From: Rhizobacter sp964253025
GTDB lineage: Bacteria > Pseudomonadota > Gammaproteobacteria > Burkholderiales > Burkholderiaceae_C
DNA: 64,000 bases
Reading direction: 5' to 3'
Assembly: GCF_964253025.1 (NCBI RefSeq)
Contig: NZ_CAXUQC020000001.1
Span: forward strand, 2,294,001 to 2,358,000
In this document: in pieces, positions 16,379 to 25,611 of the stretch
How positions within the stretch are numbered: the stretch's first letter is position 1
Layout of the letters: every line of letters begins with the position of its first letter
The notes under the pieces: generated by a model
Told to the model about the DNA's origin: nothing
What the model saw: only the letters and a program-made list of their open reading frames with translations
Databases searched by the model: none
Made by a program: the position numbers and the translations under genes

Positions 16379-17641
16379 ATGCATCTGTCAGAACTGAAAG
16401 CCCTCCACGTCTCCGAGCTCATCAAGATGGGCGAGGAACTGGAAATCGACGCCGTCACGCGAATGCGCAAGCAGGAGCTGATGTTCGCGATCATGAAGAA
16501 ACGCGCCAAGGCGGGCGAGCAGGTGTTCGGCGACGGCGTGCTGGAAGTGCTGCCCGACGGTTTCGGCTTCCTGCGGGCCCCTGACGCGAGCTACATGGCT
16601 TCGACCGACGACATCTACCTGTCGCCGAGTCAGATCCGCCGCTTCAACCTGCACACCGGCGACGCCATTGAAGGCGAAGTCCGGGTCCCCAAGGACGGTG
16701 AACGCTACTTCGCCCTCGTGAAGGTCGACCGGGTGAACGGCCTCACGCCCGAGGAGAGCAAGCACAAGATCATGTTCGAGAACCTGACCCCGCTGTTCCC
16801 CAAGGAACAGTTCAGGCTCGAGCGCGACATCAAGGCCGAGGAGAACATCACCGGCCGCATCATCGACCTGATCGCACCGCTCGGCAAAGGCCAGCGCGCG
16901 CTGCTCGTCGCCCCGCCCAAGAGCGGCAAGACGGTGATGATGCAGAACCTCGCACACGCCCTCACGGCGAACTACCCCGACGTCTACCTCATCGTGCTGC
17001 TCGTCGACGAGCGCCCCGAGGAAGTGACCGAAATGCAGCGCACGGTGCGCGGCGAGGTCATCAGCTCCACCTTCGACGAACCCGCCGCACGCCACGTGCA
17101 GGTGGCCGAGATGGTGATCGAACGCGCCAAGCGCCTGGTCGAGATGAAGAAGGACGTGATCATCCTTCTGGACTCGATCACCCGCCTGGCCCGCGCCTAC
17201 AACAACGTGCTGCCGTCATCAGGCAAGGTGCTGACCGGCGGCGTTGACTCCAACGCCCTGCAGCGCCCCAAGCGCTTCTTCGGTGCGGCGCGCAACATCG
17301 AGGAAGGCGGCTCGCTGACCATCATCGGCACCGCCCTCGTCGACACCGGCAGCCGCATGGACGAAGTGATCTACGAGGAGTTCAAGGGCACCGGCAACTG
17401 CGAGATCCACCTCGACCGCCGCATGGCCGAGAAGCGGGTCTACCCGTCGATCCTGCTGAACAAGTCGGGCACGCGCCGCGAGGAGTTGCTGCTCAAGCCG
17501 GAGATCCTCCAGAAGACCTGGATCCTGCGCAAGCTGCTGTACTCGATGGACGAGATCGAGGCGATGGAGTTCATCCTCGACAAGATGAAGTCGACGAAGA
17601 CCAACCTGGACTTCTTCGACATGATGCGTCGCGGCGGCTGA
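16379..17641 (+). CDS. rho: Transcription termination factor Rho
   Basis: Hexameric RNA-dependent ATPase that ends transcription. The 420 residues start MHLSELKALHVSELIKMGEE (N-terminal helical domain). The RNA-binding cold-shock fold (LEVLPDGFGFLRAPDASYMA) follows. The ATPase core has Walker A APPKSGKT, Walker B VIILLDSITRLARAYN, the Q-loop, and the R-loop region LTGGVDSNALQRPKRFFGAARN. The primary RNA-binding domain has no insertion, unlike actinobacterial Rho. The ATG at 16379 matches the family start. Confidence 0.98.
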   Translation: MHLSELKALHVSELIKMGEELEIDAVTRMRKQELMFAIMKKRAKAGEQVFGDGVLEVLPDGFGFLRAPDASYMASTDDIYLSPSQIRRFNLHTGDAIEGEVRVPKDGERYFALVKVDRVNGLTPEESKHKIMFENLTPLFPKEQFRLERDIKAEENITGRIIDLIAPLGKGQRALLVAPPKSGKTVMMQNLAHALTANYPDVYLIVLLVDERPEEVTEMQRTVRGEVISSTFDEPAARHVQVAEMVIERAKRLVEMKKDVIILLDSITRLARAYNNVLPSSGKVLTGGVDSNALQRPKRFFGAARNIEEGGSLTIIGTALVDTGSRMDEVIYEEFKGTGNCEIHLDRRMAEKRVYPSILLNKSGTRREELLLKPEILQKTWILRKLLYSMDEIEAMEFILDKMKSTKTNLDFFDMMRRGG

Positions 17642-17699
17642 GCCCCGACTGCATCACGGGCGAGCGCTCAAATTGCGGCGCGCGCCCTTCCGCGCAGGC

Positions 17700-17705
17700 T
17701 ATAAT
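17700..17705 (+). promoter_or_regulatory. -10 element (TATAAT) of rpmE
   Basis: A perfect TATAAT lies 78 bases before the rpmE start. The nearest -35-like sequence (TTGCGG, 17673-17678) is 21 bases upstream, which is too far for a standard promoter, so another activator or a weak -35 is possible. Confidence 0.45.
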
Positions 17706-17783
17706 CTGCGGTTTCCCGCATTCTGGAAAGTGCGCCGAAGGGTTCGGTGTGGCTTCCGGGTTCAACAGCGAAAAGGTTCTCCC

Positions 17784-18038
17784 ATGAAAGAAGGCATTCA
17801 CCCCAACTACCGCGACGTCTGCTTCGTGGACCTGTCGAACGGTTTCAAGTTCGTGACGCGCTCGTGCGCGCAGACGAAGGAAATGACCAAGCTCGACGAT
17901 GGCCGTGAAGTGCCGCTCTTCAAGCTGGAAACCACGAGCGAATCGCATCCGTTCTACACCGGCACCCAGAAGAGCGTCGACTCCCTGGGCGGCCGCGTCG
18001 AGAAGTTCCGCAACAAGTTCGCGCACCTGAAGAAGTAA
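17784..18038 (+). CDS. rpmE2: 50S ribosomal protein bL31, type B
   Basis: Ribosomal protein on the central protuberance that bridges the subunits. The 84 residues (MKEGIHPNYRDVCFVDLSNG..., ending KFRNKFAHLKK) match the zinc-free B-type form. The CxxC zinc pairs of type A are absent, while the B-type signatures TRSCAQT, ETTSESHPFYTGTQK and GGRVEKFRNKF are present. In many species the B form replaces the zinc form when zinc is scarce. Here it sits downstream of rho, where Burkholderiales often keep it, and may be the only copy. A strong Rho-independent terminator follows. Confidence 0.95.
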   Translation: MKEGIHPNYRDVCFVDLSNGFKFVTRSCAQTKEMTKLDDGREVPLFKLETTSESHPFYTGTQKSVDSLGGRVEKFRNKFAHLKK

Positions 18039-18090
18039 TCTCTTTGGTTGCACGAAGCGGCCTGGGCCGCTTGCGGCTTCATCGCATCGG

Positions 18091-18116
18091 AAAAGGCAGC
18101 CTCGGCTGCCTTTTTT
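18091..18116 (+). terminator. Rho-independent terminator of rpmE
   Basis: GGCAGC (18095-18100) pairs with GCTGCC (18105-18110) around a CTCG loop. Four A bases precede the stem and six T bases follow it. This is a textbook intrinsic terminator. Confidence 0.93.
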
Positions 18117-18225
18117 GTTGCCCTGCCGTCGGCCCCTTGTCCCTGTCCGCCTCCACGCCCCGACACGGACAAGCCCGTGCAGCCGGACCTTAGGGCATGA
18201 TCACGAATTTGCGCCACCGCGACCC

Positions 18226-19896
18226 TTGAACTCCCCGAACCCTGCCCTGGTCACCGAACGTGCTGCGCAGCGCCTGCCGCGCGTGGCGCTGCTGCTGCTG
18301 AGCGCGGCGTACCTGCTGCCCGGCCTCTTCGGCCGCGATCCCTGGAAGAACGCGGACATCACGGCCTTCGGCTTCATGATGGACATCGCCCGAGGCCAGG
18401 GCCACTGGCTCGCGCCGACCGTTGGCGGTCTTCCCGCCGATGGCGCCGTCCTGCCCTACTGGCTCGGCGCCGCCTTCATCCACCTGCTGGGTCCCTGGGT
18501 CGGCGCGCCGCTGGCCGCCCGCATCCCGTTCGCCATCCTGCTGGGCCTGGTGATGATGCTGACCTGGTACAGCACCTTCCACCTTGCCCGAACCGAAGCC
18601 GCCCAGCCGCTGGCATTCGCGTTCGGCGGCGAGGCCAAGCCGATCGACTATGCCCGGGCCGTGGCCGATGGGGCCCTGCTGGCGCTGATCGCCTCGCTCG
18701 GACTGCTGCAGCTGGGCCACGAGACCACGCCCGAGCTCGGGCAGCTCTTTGGCGCGGCGCTCTTTCTCTACGCGCTCGCCGCCCGCCCGTACCGCGGCTG
18801 GCAGTCACAGGTCGCACTGATGGCCTCCCTCCCCATCATGGCGGCCAGCGGCGCACCGAGCATTGCCATCGCGCTAGGGCTCGGCGGGCTGCTGGTGTGC
18901 CGGCAATCGAGCTACGAGCCGGTGCGCCGCCTGATGCTGTGGATCGCGGCCGCGCTGGTGCTGGCGGCGGTGGCCGCAACCGTATTCGGCGCCTGGGGAT
19001 GGCGCCTGCGCGGGTACGAGCGCATCGGCTCCATCGGTTCGCTGCTGCGCCAGCTGCTCTGGTTCCTGTGGCCCGCCTGGCCGCTGGCCCTCTGGACGCT
19101 GTGGCGTTGGCGCAAGCACCTGATGCACCGGCACATCTCCGTGCCCTTGTGCGGCGCGCTCGTGGCGTTGCTCGCCTGCGTGGCGATGGGCGGGTCGGAC
19201 CGCGCCCTGATGCTCGCCCTGCCCTCGCTCGCGGTCCTGGCGGCGTTCATCCTCCCGACGCTGCAGCGAAGCACCGCTGCGGCCATCGACTGGTTCTCGG
19301 TGTTCTTCTTCACCATTTGCGCGCTCTTCGTCTGGGTGATGTACGTGGCGATGCAGACCGGTTGGCCGGCCAAGCCGGCCGCGAACGTGGCCAAGCTGGC
19401 GGTGGGCTTCGTGCCTCAGTTCTCCGGTTTCGAACTGGTGCTGGGCCTGCTCGCATCGGCCGCCTGGCTGTGGCTCGTGATGTGGCGCACCGGCCGCAAC
19501 CGGCATCCGCTGTGGAAGAGCCTGGCGCTTCCGGCGGGGGGTGTCGCGCTGTGCTGGCTGCTGGCGATGACGCTGTGGCTGCCCGTGCTCGACTACGCGC
19601 GAAGCTACCGGCCGCTGGTGAACCGTGTCGCGCAGCACGTGCCCGAGGGCCATTGCCTCGCGGCGCCCGGCATGAACGTGGGCCTGGCCGCCGCGTTCGA
19701 GTACTTCGGCCGGTACGCGGTGGATGCGGTCGGCGACGAGCAGGCGTCCGACTGCGACATCCTCGTGCTGACCGAGACGCGGGACCGTCCGATCGAGGTC
19801 AGCTCGGGCTGGACCCTGGTGGCTCGCGAGGCGCGGCCGACCGACAACGACACCATCGTCGCCGTCTACCGCCGCACCCGCCTCGGGCAGCGCTGA
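18226..19896 (+). CDS. Polytopic membrane protein resembling GT39/ArnT glycosyltransferases
   Basis: A 556-residue integral membrane protein with roughly 12 hydrophobic segments and a soluble C-terminal part of about 90 residues. The first extracytoplasmic loop (RDPWKNADITAFGFMMDIAR, then GHWLAPTVGGLPADGAVLPYW) matches the catalytic loop of GT39-family enzymes such as ArnT, which move sugars from polyprenyl phosphate. The usual acidic pair is only partly kept, so activity and substrate are uncertain. The start is probably the TTG at 18226 (NSPNPALVTERAAQRLP follows). No ATG exists before the first helix in this frame. It lies between rpmE and the convergent phoR. Confidence 0.75.
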   Translation: MNSPNPALVTERAAQRLPRVALLLLSAAYLLPGLFGRDPWKNADITAFGFMMDIARGQGHWLAPTVGGLPADGAVLPYWLGAAFIHLLGPWVGAPLAARIPFAILLGLVMMLTWYSTFHLARTEAAQPLAFAFGGEAKPIDYARAVADGALLALIASLGLLQLGHETTPELGQLFGAALFLYALAARPYRGWQSQVALMASLPIMAASGAPSIAIALGLGGLLVCRQSSYEPVRRLMLWIAAALVLAAVAATVFGAWGWRLRGYERIGSIGSLLRQLLWFLWPAWPLALWTLWRWRKHLMHRHISVPLCGALVALLACVAMGGSDRALMLALPSLAVLAAFILPTLQRSTAAAIDWFSVFFFTICALFVWVMYVAMQTGWPAKPAANVAKLAVGFVPQFSGFELVLGLLASAAWLWLVMWRTGRNRHPLWKSLALPAGGVALCWLLAMTLWLPVLDYARSYRPLVNRVAQHVPEGHCLAAPGMNVGLAAAFEYFGRYAVDAVGDEQASDCDILVLTETRDRPIEVSSGWTLVAREARPTDNDTIVAVYRRTRLGQR

Positions 19897-19938
19897 GCGC
19901 TGAAGTTCACTCGGCGGGCCGCATGGACCCTGCCCGCG

Positions 19939-21300
19939 TCAGGCGGCTGAACGCTCGGGCGCGTTGATCTGCGGGGTGCCCGGGTCGCTTCGCCCAGCCC
20001 GGACCCGGGCCGGCGGCAGGATCAGGATGAAGCGCGACCCCTTGCCGACCTCGCTGCGAACCTCGAGTTCGCCGCCATGCCGCTGCACCACGTGCTTGAC
20101 GATCGACAGGCCGAGGCCGGTACCGCCCGTATCGCGCGACCGGCTGCCATCGACCCGATAGAAGCGCTCCGTGAGACGGGGGATGTGCTCGCGGTCGATG
20201 CCGATGCCGGTGTCGGCCACCGCCACCTCGCCTGACCCGTCCTCCCGCACCCGCCAGCTCACGGTGATGGCCCCGCCCTCGGGCGTGTAGCGAACGGCGT
20301 TGTTGACAACGTTGGTGATGGCGCTGAGGAACTCGGCCTCGTTGCCCGCCACCTGAGCGGGGCACTGCTCGGGGAACTTGAACTGGTGCCGGCCCATGGA
20401 CAGGCCGGCCGCGTCGGCCTGCGCCTGGGCAAAGAGCTTGGCCAGCGGCACCCAGCGGTCGCTGGCGGGCCGGGGGCTGCCTTCGAGCTGGGCGAGCGTG
20501 AGCAGGTCGGCAACCAGCGTCTGCATGCGCTGGGTCTGCTGGCCCATCAGGGTGAGCACGCGCCGGCGCTCGGGCTCGGTGAGCGGCAGGTTGCCCATGG
20601 TCTCGATGAAGCCGGCAAGCACCGTGAGCGGCGTGCGGATTTCGTGGGAGACGTTGGCGACGAAGTCCCGCCGCATGGCATCGGCCCGCTCGCGCTGGGT
20701 GATGTCGTGGGAGATCACGAGGCGCAAGCCCTCGCCGTAGGTGCGGATGACGATCGACAGGGTGCCCCGGCCGTGGAGATCGGGCATCACGACCGGTTCT
20801 TGGGTGCGCTCGAGCTGCAAGGCGGCAACGAAACCGGGCGAGCGCACGAGGTTGGTGACGGGCTGCTGGCGGTCGCGCTTGGGATCCAGCCCGAAGTGGT
20901 CGGCGGCCACCGAGTTGCACCAGGTGATCTGGTCGCGTTCGTCGAGCAGCAGGATGCCGTTCGGCGAGGCCTCCATGGCCGAGATGAACTGCTCGAGGCG
21001 CAGGCGTTCCTGTTCCGCGCCGCGTTCACGGTTGCGGATGGACCGCTCGACGCGGTAGCCGATCTCGCCCCAGAAGCCGGTATCGCGCGGTGCCGCACCC
21101 TCCTGCGAACCGGCCAGCCAGTGGATGAGTCGGTAGCCCCGTACGGTGTCCAGCAAGGCGATGATGCCCACGCCGATCGCTCCGCCGATCAGGGCGCCCA
21201 GCAGGGAGGCGCGGATGGGACCACCGGTCCAGTAGCCCAGCAGCCCGCCGGCGGCCATCGCGAGAACACTCGCCAGGAAACGCGGAAACAGCCAGGTCAT
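19939..21300 (-). CDS. phoR: Phosphate regulon sensor histidine kinase PhoR
   Basis: Inner-membrane kinase that phosphorylates PhoB when phosphate is low and dephosphorylates it otherwise. The 453 residues contain two N-terminal membrane segments (about 7-25 and 32-50), a PAS domain (about 105-200), the H-box FVANVSHEIRTPLT with His219, the N-box NVVNNAVRYTPEGG, and G-boxes DTGIGID and GGTGLGLSIV. It has no large periplasmic sensor, as expected for PhoR, which senses through PstB/PhoU. Last gene of the pst-pho operon, 22 bases after phoB. Confidence 0.95.
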   Translation of the reverse strand: MTWLFPRFLASVLAMAAGGLLGYWTGGPIRASLLGALIGGAIGVGIIALLDTVRGYRLIHWLAGSQEGAAPRDTGFWGEIGYRVERSIRNRERGAEQERLRLEQFISAMEASPNGILLLDERDQITWCNSVAADHFGLDPKRDRQQPVTNLVRSPGFVAALQLERTQEPVVMPDLHGRGTLSIVIRTYGEGLRLVISHDITQRERADAMRRDFVANVSHEIRTPLTVLAGFIETMGNLPLTEPERRRVLTLMGQQTQRMQTLVADLLTLAQLEGSPRPASDRWVPLAKLFAQAQADAAGLSMGRHQFKFPEQCPAQVAGNEAEFLSAITNVVNNAVRYTPEGGAITVSWRVREDGSGEVAVADTGIGIDREHIPRLTERFYRVDGSRSRDTGGTGLGLSIVKHVVQRHGGELEVRSEVGKGSRFILILPPARVRAGRSDPGTPQINAPERSAA

Positions 21301-21322
21301 CGGGACACTCGGAGGTCGACGC

Positions 21323-22024
21323 TCAGGCCGACAGCGACTGCACTTGGTGCGTGAGGCGGTAACCCGCGCCGCGCACCGTCTCGATCATGTGCGAACAGCT
21401 CACCGGGGACAACGCCTCGCGCAGGCGTTTCACGTGCACGTCGACCGTGCGTTCCTCGATGAACACGTGGTCGCCCCAGACGCGGTCGAGCAGCTGCGAG
21501 CGGCTGTGCACCCGCTCGGGATGCGTCATGAAGAAATGCAGCAGGCGGAACTCGGTCGGGCCGAGGCGCACTTCCTGCAGTTCGCGCGACACCCGCCGGG
21601 TGGCCGGGTCGAGCTTGAGCGGGCCCACTTCCACGGCCGAATCGAGCGCCTCGGGCGCCTTGCGGCGAAGGACGGCGCGAATGCGCGCCATCAGTTCGTG
21701 CGTCGAGAACGGCTTGGTGAGGTAGTCATCGGCCCCGGCGTCGAGGCCGGAAATCTTGTCGGACTCTTCCGCGCGGGCGGTGAGCATGATGATCGGCAGT
21801 TCGCGCGTGCGCGGAGCGGCACGCCAGCGCTTGGCCAGGGACAGCCCGCTCTGGCCGGGCAGCATCCAGTCCAGCACGATGAGGTCCGGCAGCACCCGAT
21901 CGACCTGGGCGATGGCCTCGTCTGCGGTGGCTGCGACCACCACGTCGTACCCGGCATGGCGGAGGTTGATGGACATCAGTTCGGCGATCGCCGACTCGTC
22001 CTCGACCACCAGGACTTGACTCAT
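21323..22024 (-). CDS. phoB: Phosphate regulon response regulator PhoB
   Basis: OmpR-type transcription factor, 233 residues. The receiver domain has acidic residues E8/D9, phospho-acceptor Asp52 (DLIVLDWMLPG), the Thr switch (MLTARA) and Lys in DDYLTKPFS. The winged-helix domain (LGPTEFRLLHFFMTHPERV, then EERTVDVHVKRLREAL) binds Pho boxes. The targets visible in this window are the heptamer arrays at 26706-26723 and 26770-26798. It is encoded between phoU and phoR. Confidence 0.96.
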   Translation of the reverse strand: MSQVLVVEDESAIAELMSINLRHAGYDVVVAATADEAIAQVDRVLPDLIVLDWMLPGQSGLSLAKRWRAAPRTRELPIIMLTARAEESDKISGLDAGADDYLTKPFSTHELMARIRAVLRRKAPEALDSAVEVGPLKLDPATRRVSRELQEVRLGPTEFRLLHFFMTHPERVHSRSQLLDRVWGDHVFIEERTVDVHVKRLREALSPVSCSHMIETVRGAGYRLTHQVQSLSA

Positions 22025-22045
22025 GGGTTCCTCCTCAGATGTTGT

Positions 22046-22753
22046 TCACTTCACCATCGACTCGACGGCTGCGACGGTGTTGTGGCGAACGTCCGTGCCC
22101 TTGACGATGTAGATGATGACTTCGGCGAGGTTCTTGGCGTGGTCGCCGACGCGCTCGATCGCCTTGGCGACGAATACCAGGTCGATGCTCGACGAGATGG
22201 TGCGCGGGTCTTCCATCATGTAGGTGATGAGCTTGCGCAGCAGTCCGTCGAACTCCTGGTCGATCTGGTCGTCCTGCTTGAGGACCTCGATGGCCTTCTG
22301 GGTATCGAGCCGCGCGAAGGCGTCCAGCGACTTGCGCAGTTGCGCGATCGCGAGCTCCGACTCATGGGCCAGGTCGTTGACAGGCAGGCGCAGGCGGCTC
22401 GACACGCCGGTGTTGATGAGGCGCTGCACCGTGCGGGCGATGCGTGCCGCCTCGTCGCCCACGCGCTCGAGGTTGGCAATGGTCTTCGAGATGGCGATCA
22501 GCAGCCGCAGGTCGCGGGCCGTCGGCTGGCGGCGGGCGATGATGGTCGACAGATCACGGTCGATCTCCATTTCCATGGAGTTGACGCGTTCCTCGTTGCG
22601 CAGGACTTCGCTGGCGATGTCGCCGCTGAAGTGGGTCAGCGCATAGACGGCCTGGGCCACCTGGGACTCGACCAGGCCGCCCATCTCGAGCACGCGGGTG
22701 GAAATGCCGCTCAGCTCGCTGTCGAACTGGGTGGAAAGGTGTTTGTCGCTCAT
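22046..22753 (-). CDS. phoU: Phosphate signalling regulator PhoU
   Basis: Cytoplasmic peripheral protein that links the Pst transporter to PhoR and keeps the Pho regulon off when phosphate is ample. The 235 residues show two three-helix PhoU repeats with metal-binding acidic clusters. In the first, MEMEIDRDL and LERVGDEAARIA are visible; in the second, AIERVGDHAKNLAE. The ATG at 22753 gives the usual MSDKHLSTQFDSELSGISTR start. Same operon as pstB (64-base gap) and phoB (21-base gap). Confidence 0.96.
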   Translation of the reverse strand: MSDKHLSTQFDSELSGISTRVLEMGGLVESQVAQAVYALTHFSGDIASEVLRNEERVNSMEMEIDRDLSTIIARRQPTARDLRLLIAISKTIANLERVGDEAARIARTVQRLINTGVSSRLRLPVNDLAHESELAIAQLRKSLDAFARLDTQKAIEVLKQDDQIDQEFDGLLRKLITYMMEDPRTISSSIDLVFVAKAIERVGDHAKNLAEVIIYIVKGTDVRHNTVAAVESMVK

Positions 22754-22817
22754 GTCGATTCCTCGTGTCTGTGCTGATCCGTTGCGCGCGGGGCGAAGCC
22801 CGTCCGTGGTGGCGTGG

Positions 22818-23606
22818 TCAGCCGAAGCGCCCGGTGATGTAGTCCTCGGTGTCCTTCTTCTTGGGCTTCATGAAGAGTTCGGACGTCGGTCCGAACTCGA
22901 TCAGGTCGCCGAGGTACATGTAGGCGGTGTAATCGGAGCAGCGTGCGGCCTGCTGCATGTTGTGGGTGACGATGACGACGGTGTAGTCGTCCTTGAGCTC
23001 GTGGATGAGCTCCTCGATCTTGCCCGTGGAAATCGGGTCGAGCGCGGAGCACGGCTCGTCGAGCAGCAGGACTTCGGGCTTGATGGCGATGCCGCGGGCG
23101 ATGCACAGCCGCTGCTGCTGTCCGCCGGAGAGGCCCGAGCCGCTCTGGTTGAGCTTGTCCTTGACCTCGTTCCAGAGGGCGGCCTTCTTGAGGGCCCACT
23201 CCACCCGCTCGTCCATCTCGACACGGGGCAGCGTCTCGAACAGGCGCACGCCGAAGGCGATGTTGTCGTAGATCGACATCGGGAACGGCGTGGGCTTCTG
23301 GAACACCATGCCGATCTTGGCGCGGATGAGGGAGACGTCCTGCCGCGACTTCAGGATGTTCTCGCCGTCGATCGTGATCGACCCTTCGGCGCGCTGCTCG
23401 GGGTACAGCTCGAACATGCGGTTGAAGGTGCGCAGGAGCGTGGACTTGCCGCAGCCCGATGGCCCGATGAAGGCGGTGACCTTCTTCTCGGGAATGTCGA
23501 GGTTGATGTGCTTCAGCGCGTGGAAAGCGCCGTAGTAGAAATTGAGATCGCGCACCGACAGCTTCGGGCGGTCGGTCACGGCGGGAAGGTCGACTTTGGT
23601 GTCCAT
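22818..23606 (-). CDS. pstB: Phosphate ABC transporter ATP-binding protein PstB
   Basis: ATPase of the high-affinity phosphate importer, 262 residues. Walker A is GPSGCGKST, the signature motif is LSGGQQQRLCIARGIA, and Walker B is VLLLDEPCSALDP, followed by the H-loop in VIVTHNMQQA. The PstB-specific N-terminus LSVRDLNFYYGAFHALK and C-terminus TEDYITGRFG are present. It follows pstA by 18 bases and is presumably in contact with the PstC/PstA membrane pair. Confidence 0.98.
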   Translation of the reverse strand: MDTKVDLPAVTDRPKLSVRDLNFYYGAFHALKHINLDIPEKKVTAFIGPSGCGKSTLLRTFNRMFELYPEQRAEGSITIDGENILKSRQDVSLIRAKIGMVFQKPTPFPMSIYDNIAFGVRLFETLPRVEMDERVEWALKKAALWNEVKDKLNQSGSGLSGGQQQRLCIARGIAIKPEVLLLDEPCSALDPISTGKIEELIHELKDDYTVVIVTHNMQQAARCSDYTAYMYLGDLIEFGPTSELFMKPKKKDTEDYITGRFG

Positions 23607-23624
23607 GGTGTACGCCCCGGGGAA

Positions 23625-24503
23625 TCAGTTTTTGTTGCGGAACAGCACGCGCGCCAGGATGTTCAGCGCGAGCACGCCCACCGTGATCAGGAAGACGCCG
23701 GCCCAGGCGAGCTTCTGCCAGTTCTCATACGGGCTCATCGCGAATTTGAAGATCGTGACGGGCAGGCTCGCCATCGGTTCGGTGAGGCTCGAGGTCCAGA
23801 ACTGGTTGGACAAGGCCGTGAAGAGCAGCGGCGCGGTCTCGCCTGCGATGCGGGCCAGGGCCAGCAGCACGCCGGTGATGACGCCGGCGCGCGCCGACTT
23901 CAACGTGATCGTCATGATGACGCGCCACTTGGGCGTGCCGAGGGCGTATGCGGCCTCGCGCAGGGCGTTCGGGATCAGGGTCAGCATGTTCTCGGTGGTG
24001 CGGATGACCACCGGGATCACGATCAGCGAAAGCGCGAGGATGCCGGCGATCGCTGAGAACGACTTGAACTGCGACACGACGACCGAGTAGATGAACAGGC
24101 CGATGACGATGCTGGGCGCCGACAGCAGGATGTCATTGATGAAGCGCGTCGCGCTGCCGAGCCAGGTCTTCTGGCCATACTCGCCGAGGTAGATGCCTGC
24201 CAGGATGCCGATGGGCGTGCCGACAAGCGTGGCCAGCCCCACCATCATCAGCGAGCCGAAGATCGCGTTGGCAAGGCCGCCGGTCTCGGCCATGGGCGGT
24301 GGCGTCATTTCGGTGAAGGTGGACCAGGTCAGGCCGCCGATGCCGAGACTGATGGTCTCGAAGAGGATCCAGAACAGCCAGAAGAGGCCGAAGGCCATGG
24401 CCAGCATCGACATCGACAGCGCGATGCCGTTGACGAGCTTGCGCTTGCGGTGCTTGGCCAGGCGGCCAGCGTCCATGCGGATGAAGGGCGTGGTGGCGTT
24501 CAC
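23625..24503 (-). CDS. pstA: Phosphate ABC transporter permease PstA
   Basis: Inner-membrane permease subunit of the phosphate importer, 292 residues with about six transmembrane helices. The coupling-helix region reads REAAYALGTPKWRVIMTITL, the EAA loop that contacts PstB. The start is GTG at 24503 (VNATTPFIRM read as MNATTPF). It overlaps the pstC stop in the sequence GTGA, implying translational coupling. The N-terminal cytoplasmic region is basic (AKHRKRKL). Confidence 0.95.
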   Translation of the reverse strand: MNATTPFIRMDAGRLAKHRKRKLVNGIALSMSMLAMAFGLFWLFWILFETISLGIGGLTWSTFTEMTPPPMAETGGLANAIFGSLMMVGLATLVGTPIGILAGIYLGEYGQKTWLGSATRFINDILLSAPSIVIGLFIYSVVVSQFKSFSAIAGILALSLIVIPVVIRTTENMLTLIPNALREAAYALGTPKWRVIMTITLKSARAGVITGVLLALARIAGETAPLLFTALSNQFWTSSLTEPMASLPVTIFKFAMSPYENWQKLAWAGVFLITVGVLALNILARVLFRNKN

Positions 24504-25477
24504 GTGCGGGATCCTTCGTTCTTCTTCAGGCGGGCCAACAGCAGGCGCGACAGCGACAGCACCACGAAGGTGATGAAGAACAGCACCAGGCCGAGGTAGA
24601 TGAGCGAGGCCTGGTGCAGGCCCTCACCCGCTTCGGCGAACTCGTTCGCGAGGGCCGAGGAGATGCTGTTGGCGGCCTCGAACAGCGACAGGCTGTTGAG
24701 CTGGTTGAAGTTGCCGATCACGAAGGTGACGGCCATGGTTTCGCCGAGTGCCCGGCCGAGGCCGAGCATGATGCCGCCGATCACACCGGTCTTGGTGTAG
24801 GGCAGCACCACCTTGAACACCACCTCCCAGGTGGTGGAGCCGAGGGCATACGACGACTCCTTCAGCATGGGCGGCGTGACGGCAAAGACGTCGCGCATCA
24901 CCGAGGCGATGAAGGGAATGATCATGATGGCCAGGATGATGCCCGCCGACAGGATGCCGATGCCCACCGGTGCGCCGGACACCAACGTCGACAGCACCGG
25001 CACGCCGGCAAAGAGGGATTGCAGCGGCTGCTGGACGTAGGTCGACAGCACCGGACTGAACACCAGCAGGCCCCACATGCCGTAGACGATGGAGGGCACG
25101 GCCGCCAGCAGCTCGACGGCGATGCCGAGCGGACGGCGCAGCCAGTTGGGCGAGAGTTCGGTGAGGAAGAGCGCGATGCCGAAGCTCACCGGAACCGCGA
25201 TCAGCAGCGCGATGAACGAGGTCATCAGCGTGCCGTAGATCATCACCAGGCCACCGTACTTGTCTTGCACCGGATCCCAGTCGCTGGTCCAGAGGAAGCT
25301 CAAGCCGTAGGCCTGGATGGAGGGAGCGGCGCCGATCAGGAGCGAGACGATGATGCCGGCCAGCAGCAGCAAGGTCAGGATTGCCGCGCCGTGGGCGAGC
25401 GCGGAAAACACCGTGTCGGCCCAGGGCGCGGACTGCCGGCGCTCGGGGGGCCGCCCCGTTGGCTCGGAACGGGACAT
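24500..25477 (-). CDS. pstC: Phosphate ABC transporter permease PstC
   Basis: Partner permease of PstA. I start it at the ATG at 25477 (MSRSEPTGRPPERRQ), which leaves 325 residues. A longer in-frame reading runs back through the pstS-pstC hairpin and is not coding-like. Six hydrophobic helices are visible. The EAA loop is KESSYALGSTTWEVVFKVVL, followed by GVIGGIMLGLGRALGETMAV, a PstC hallmark. The pstS stop lies 134 bases upstream, with a strong hairpin in between. Confidence 0.95.
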   Translation of the reverse strand: MSRSEPTGRPPERRQSAPWADTVFSALAHGAAILTLLLLAGIIVSLLIGAAPSIQAYGLSFLWTSDWDPVQDKYGGLVMIYGTLMTSFIALLIAVPVSFGIALFLTELSPNWLRRPLGIAVELLAAVPSIVYGMWGLLVFSPVLSTYVQQPLQSLFAGVPVLSTLVSGAPVGIGILSAGIILAIMIIPFIASVMRDVFAVTPPMLKESSYALGSTTWEVVFKVVLPYTKTGVIGGIMLGLGRALGETMAVTFVIGNFNQLNSLSLFEAANSISSALANEFAEAGEGLHQASLIYLGLVLFFITFVVLSLSRLLLARLKKNEGSRT

Positions 25478-25578
25478 CTTGTCGTTTTCGTAGTGAGATG
25501 CGGGAAGTGTAGCGGCCACGGCCCCTCCGGAATGCCCTGGAGGGCGGAGCGTCGAGCGCCCCGCCCCGGATCGATCGG

Positions 25579-25600
25579 GCGCGCCGGCTGGCCGGCGCGC
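25579..25600 (-). terminator. Intercistronic hairpin between pstS and pstC
   Basis: Perfect 10-bp GC-only inverted repeat (GCGCGCCGGC and GCCGGCGCGC, 2-base centre), 11 bases past the pstS stop. There is no U-tract. It probably attenuates or stabilises the message, so that much more PstS than PstCAB is made, as is usual for binding-protein operons. Confidence 0.65.
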
Positions 25601-25611
25601 GGGTGGATCAA

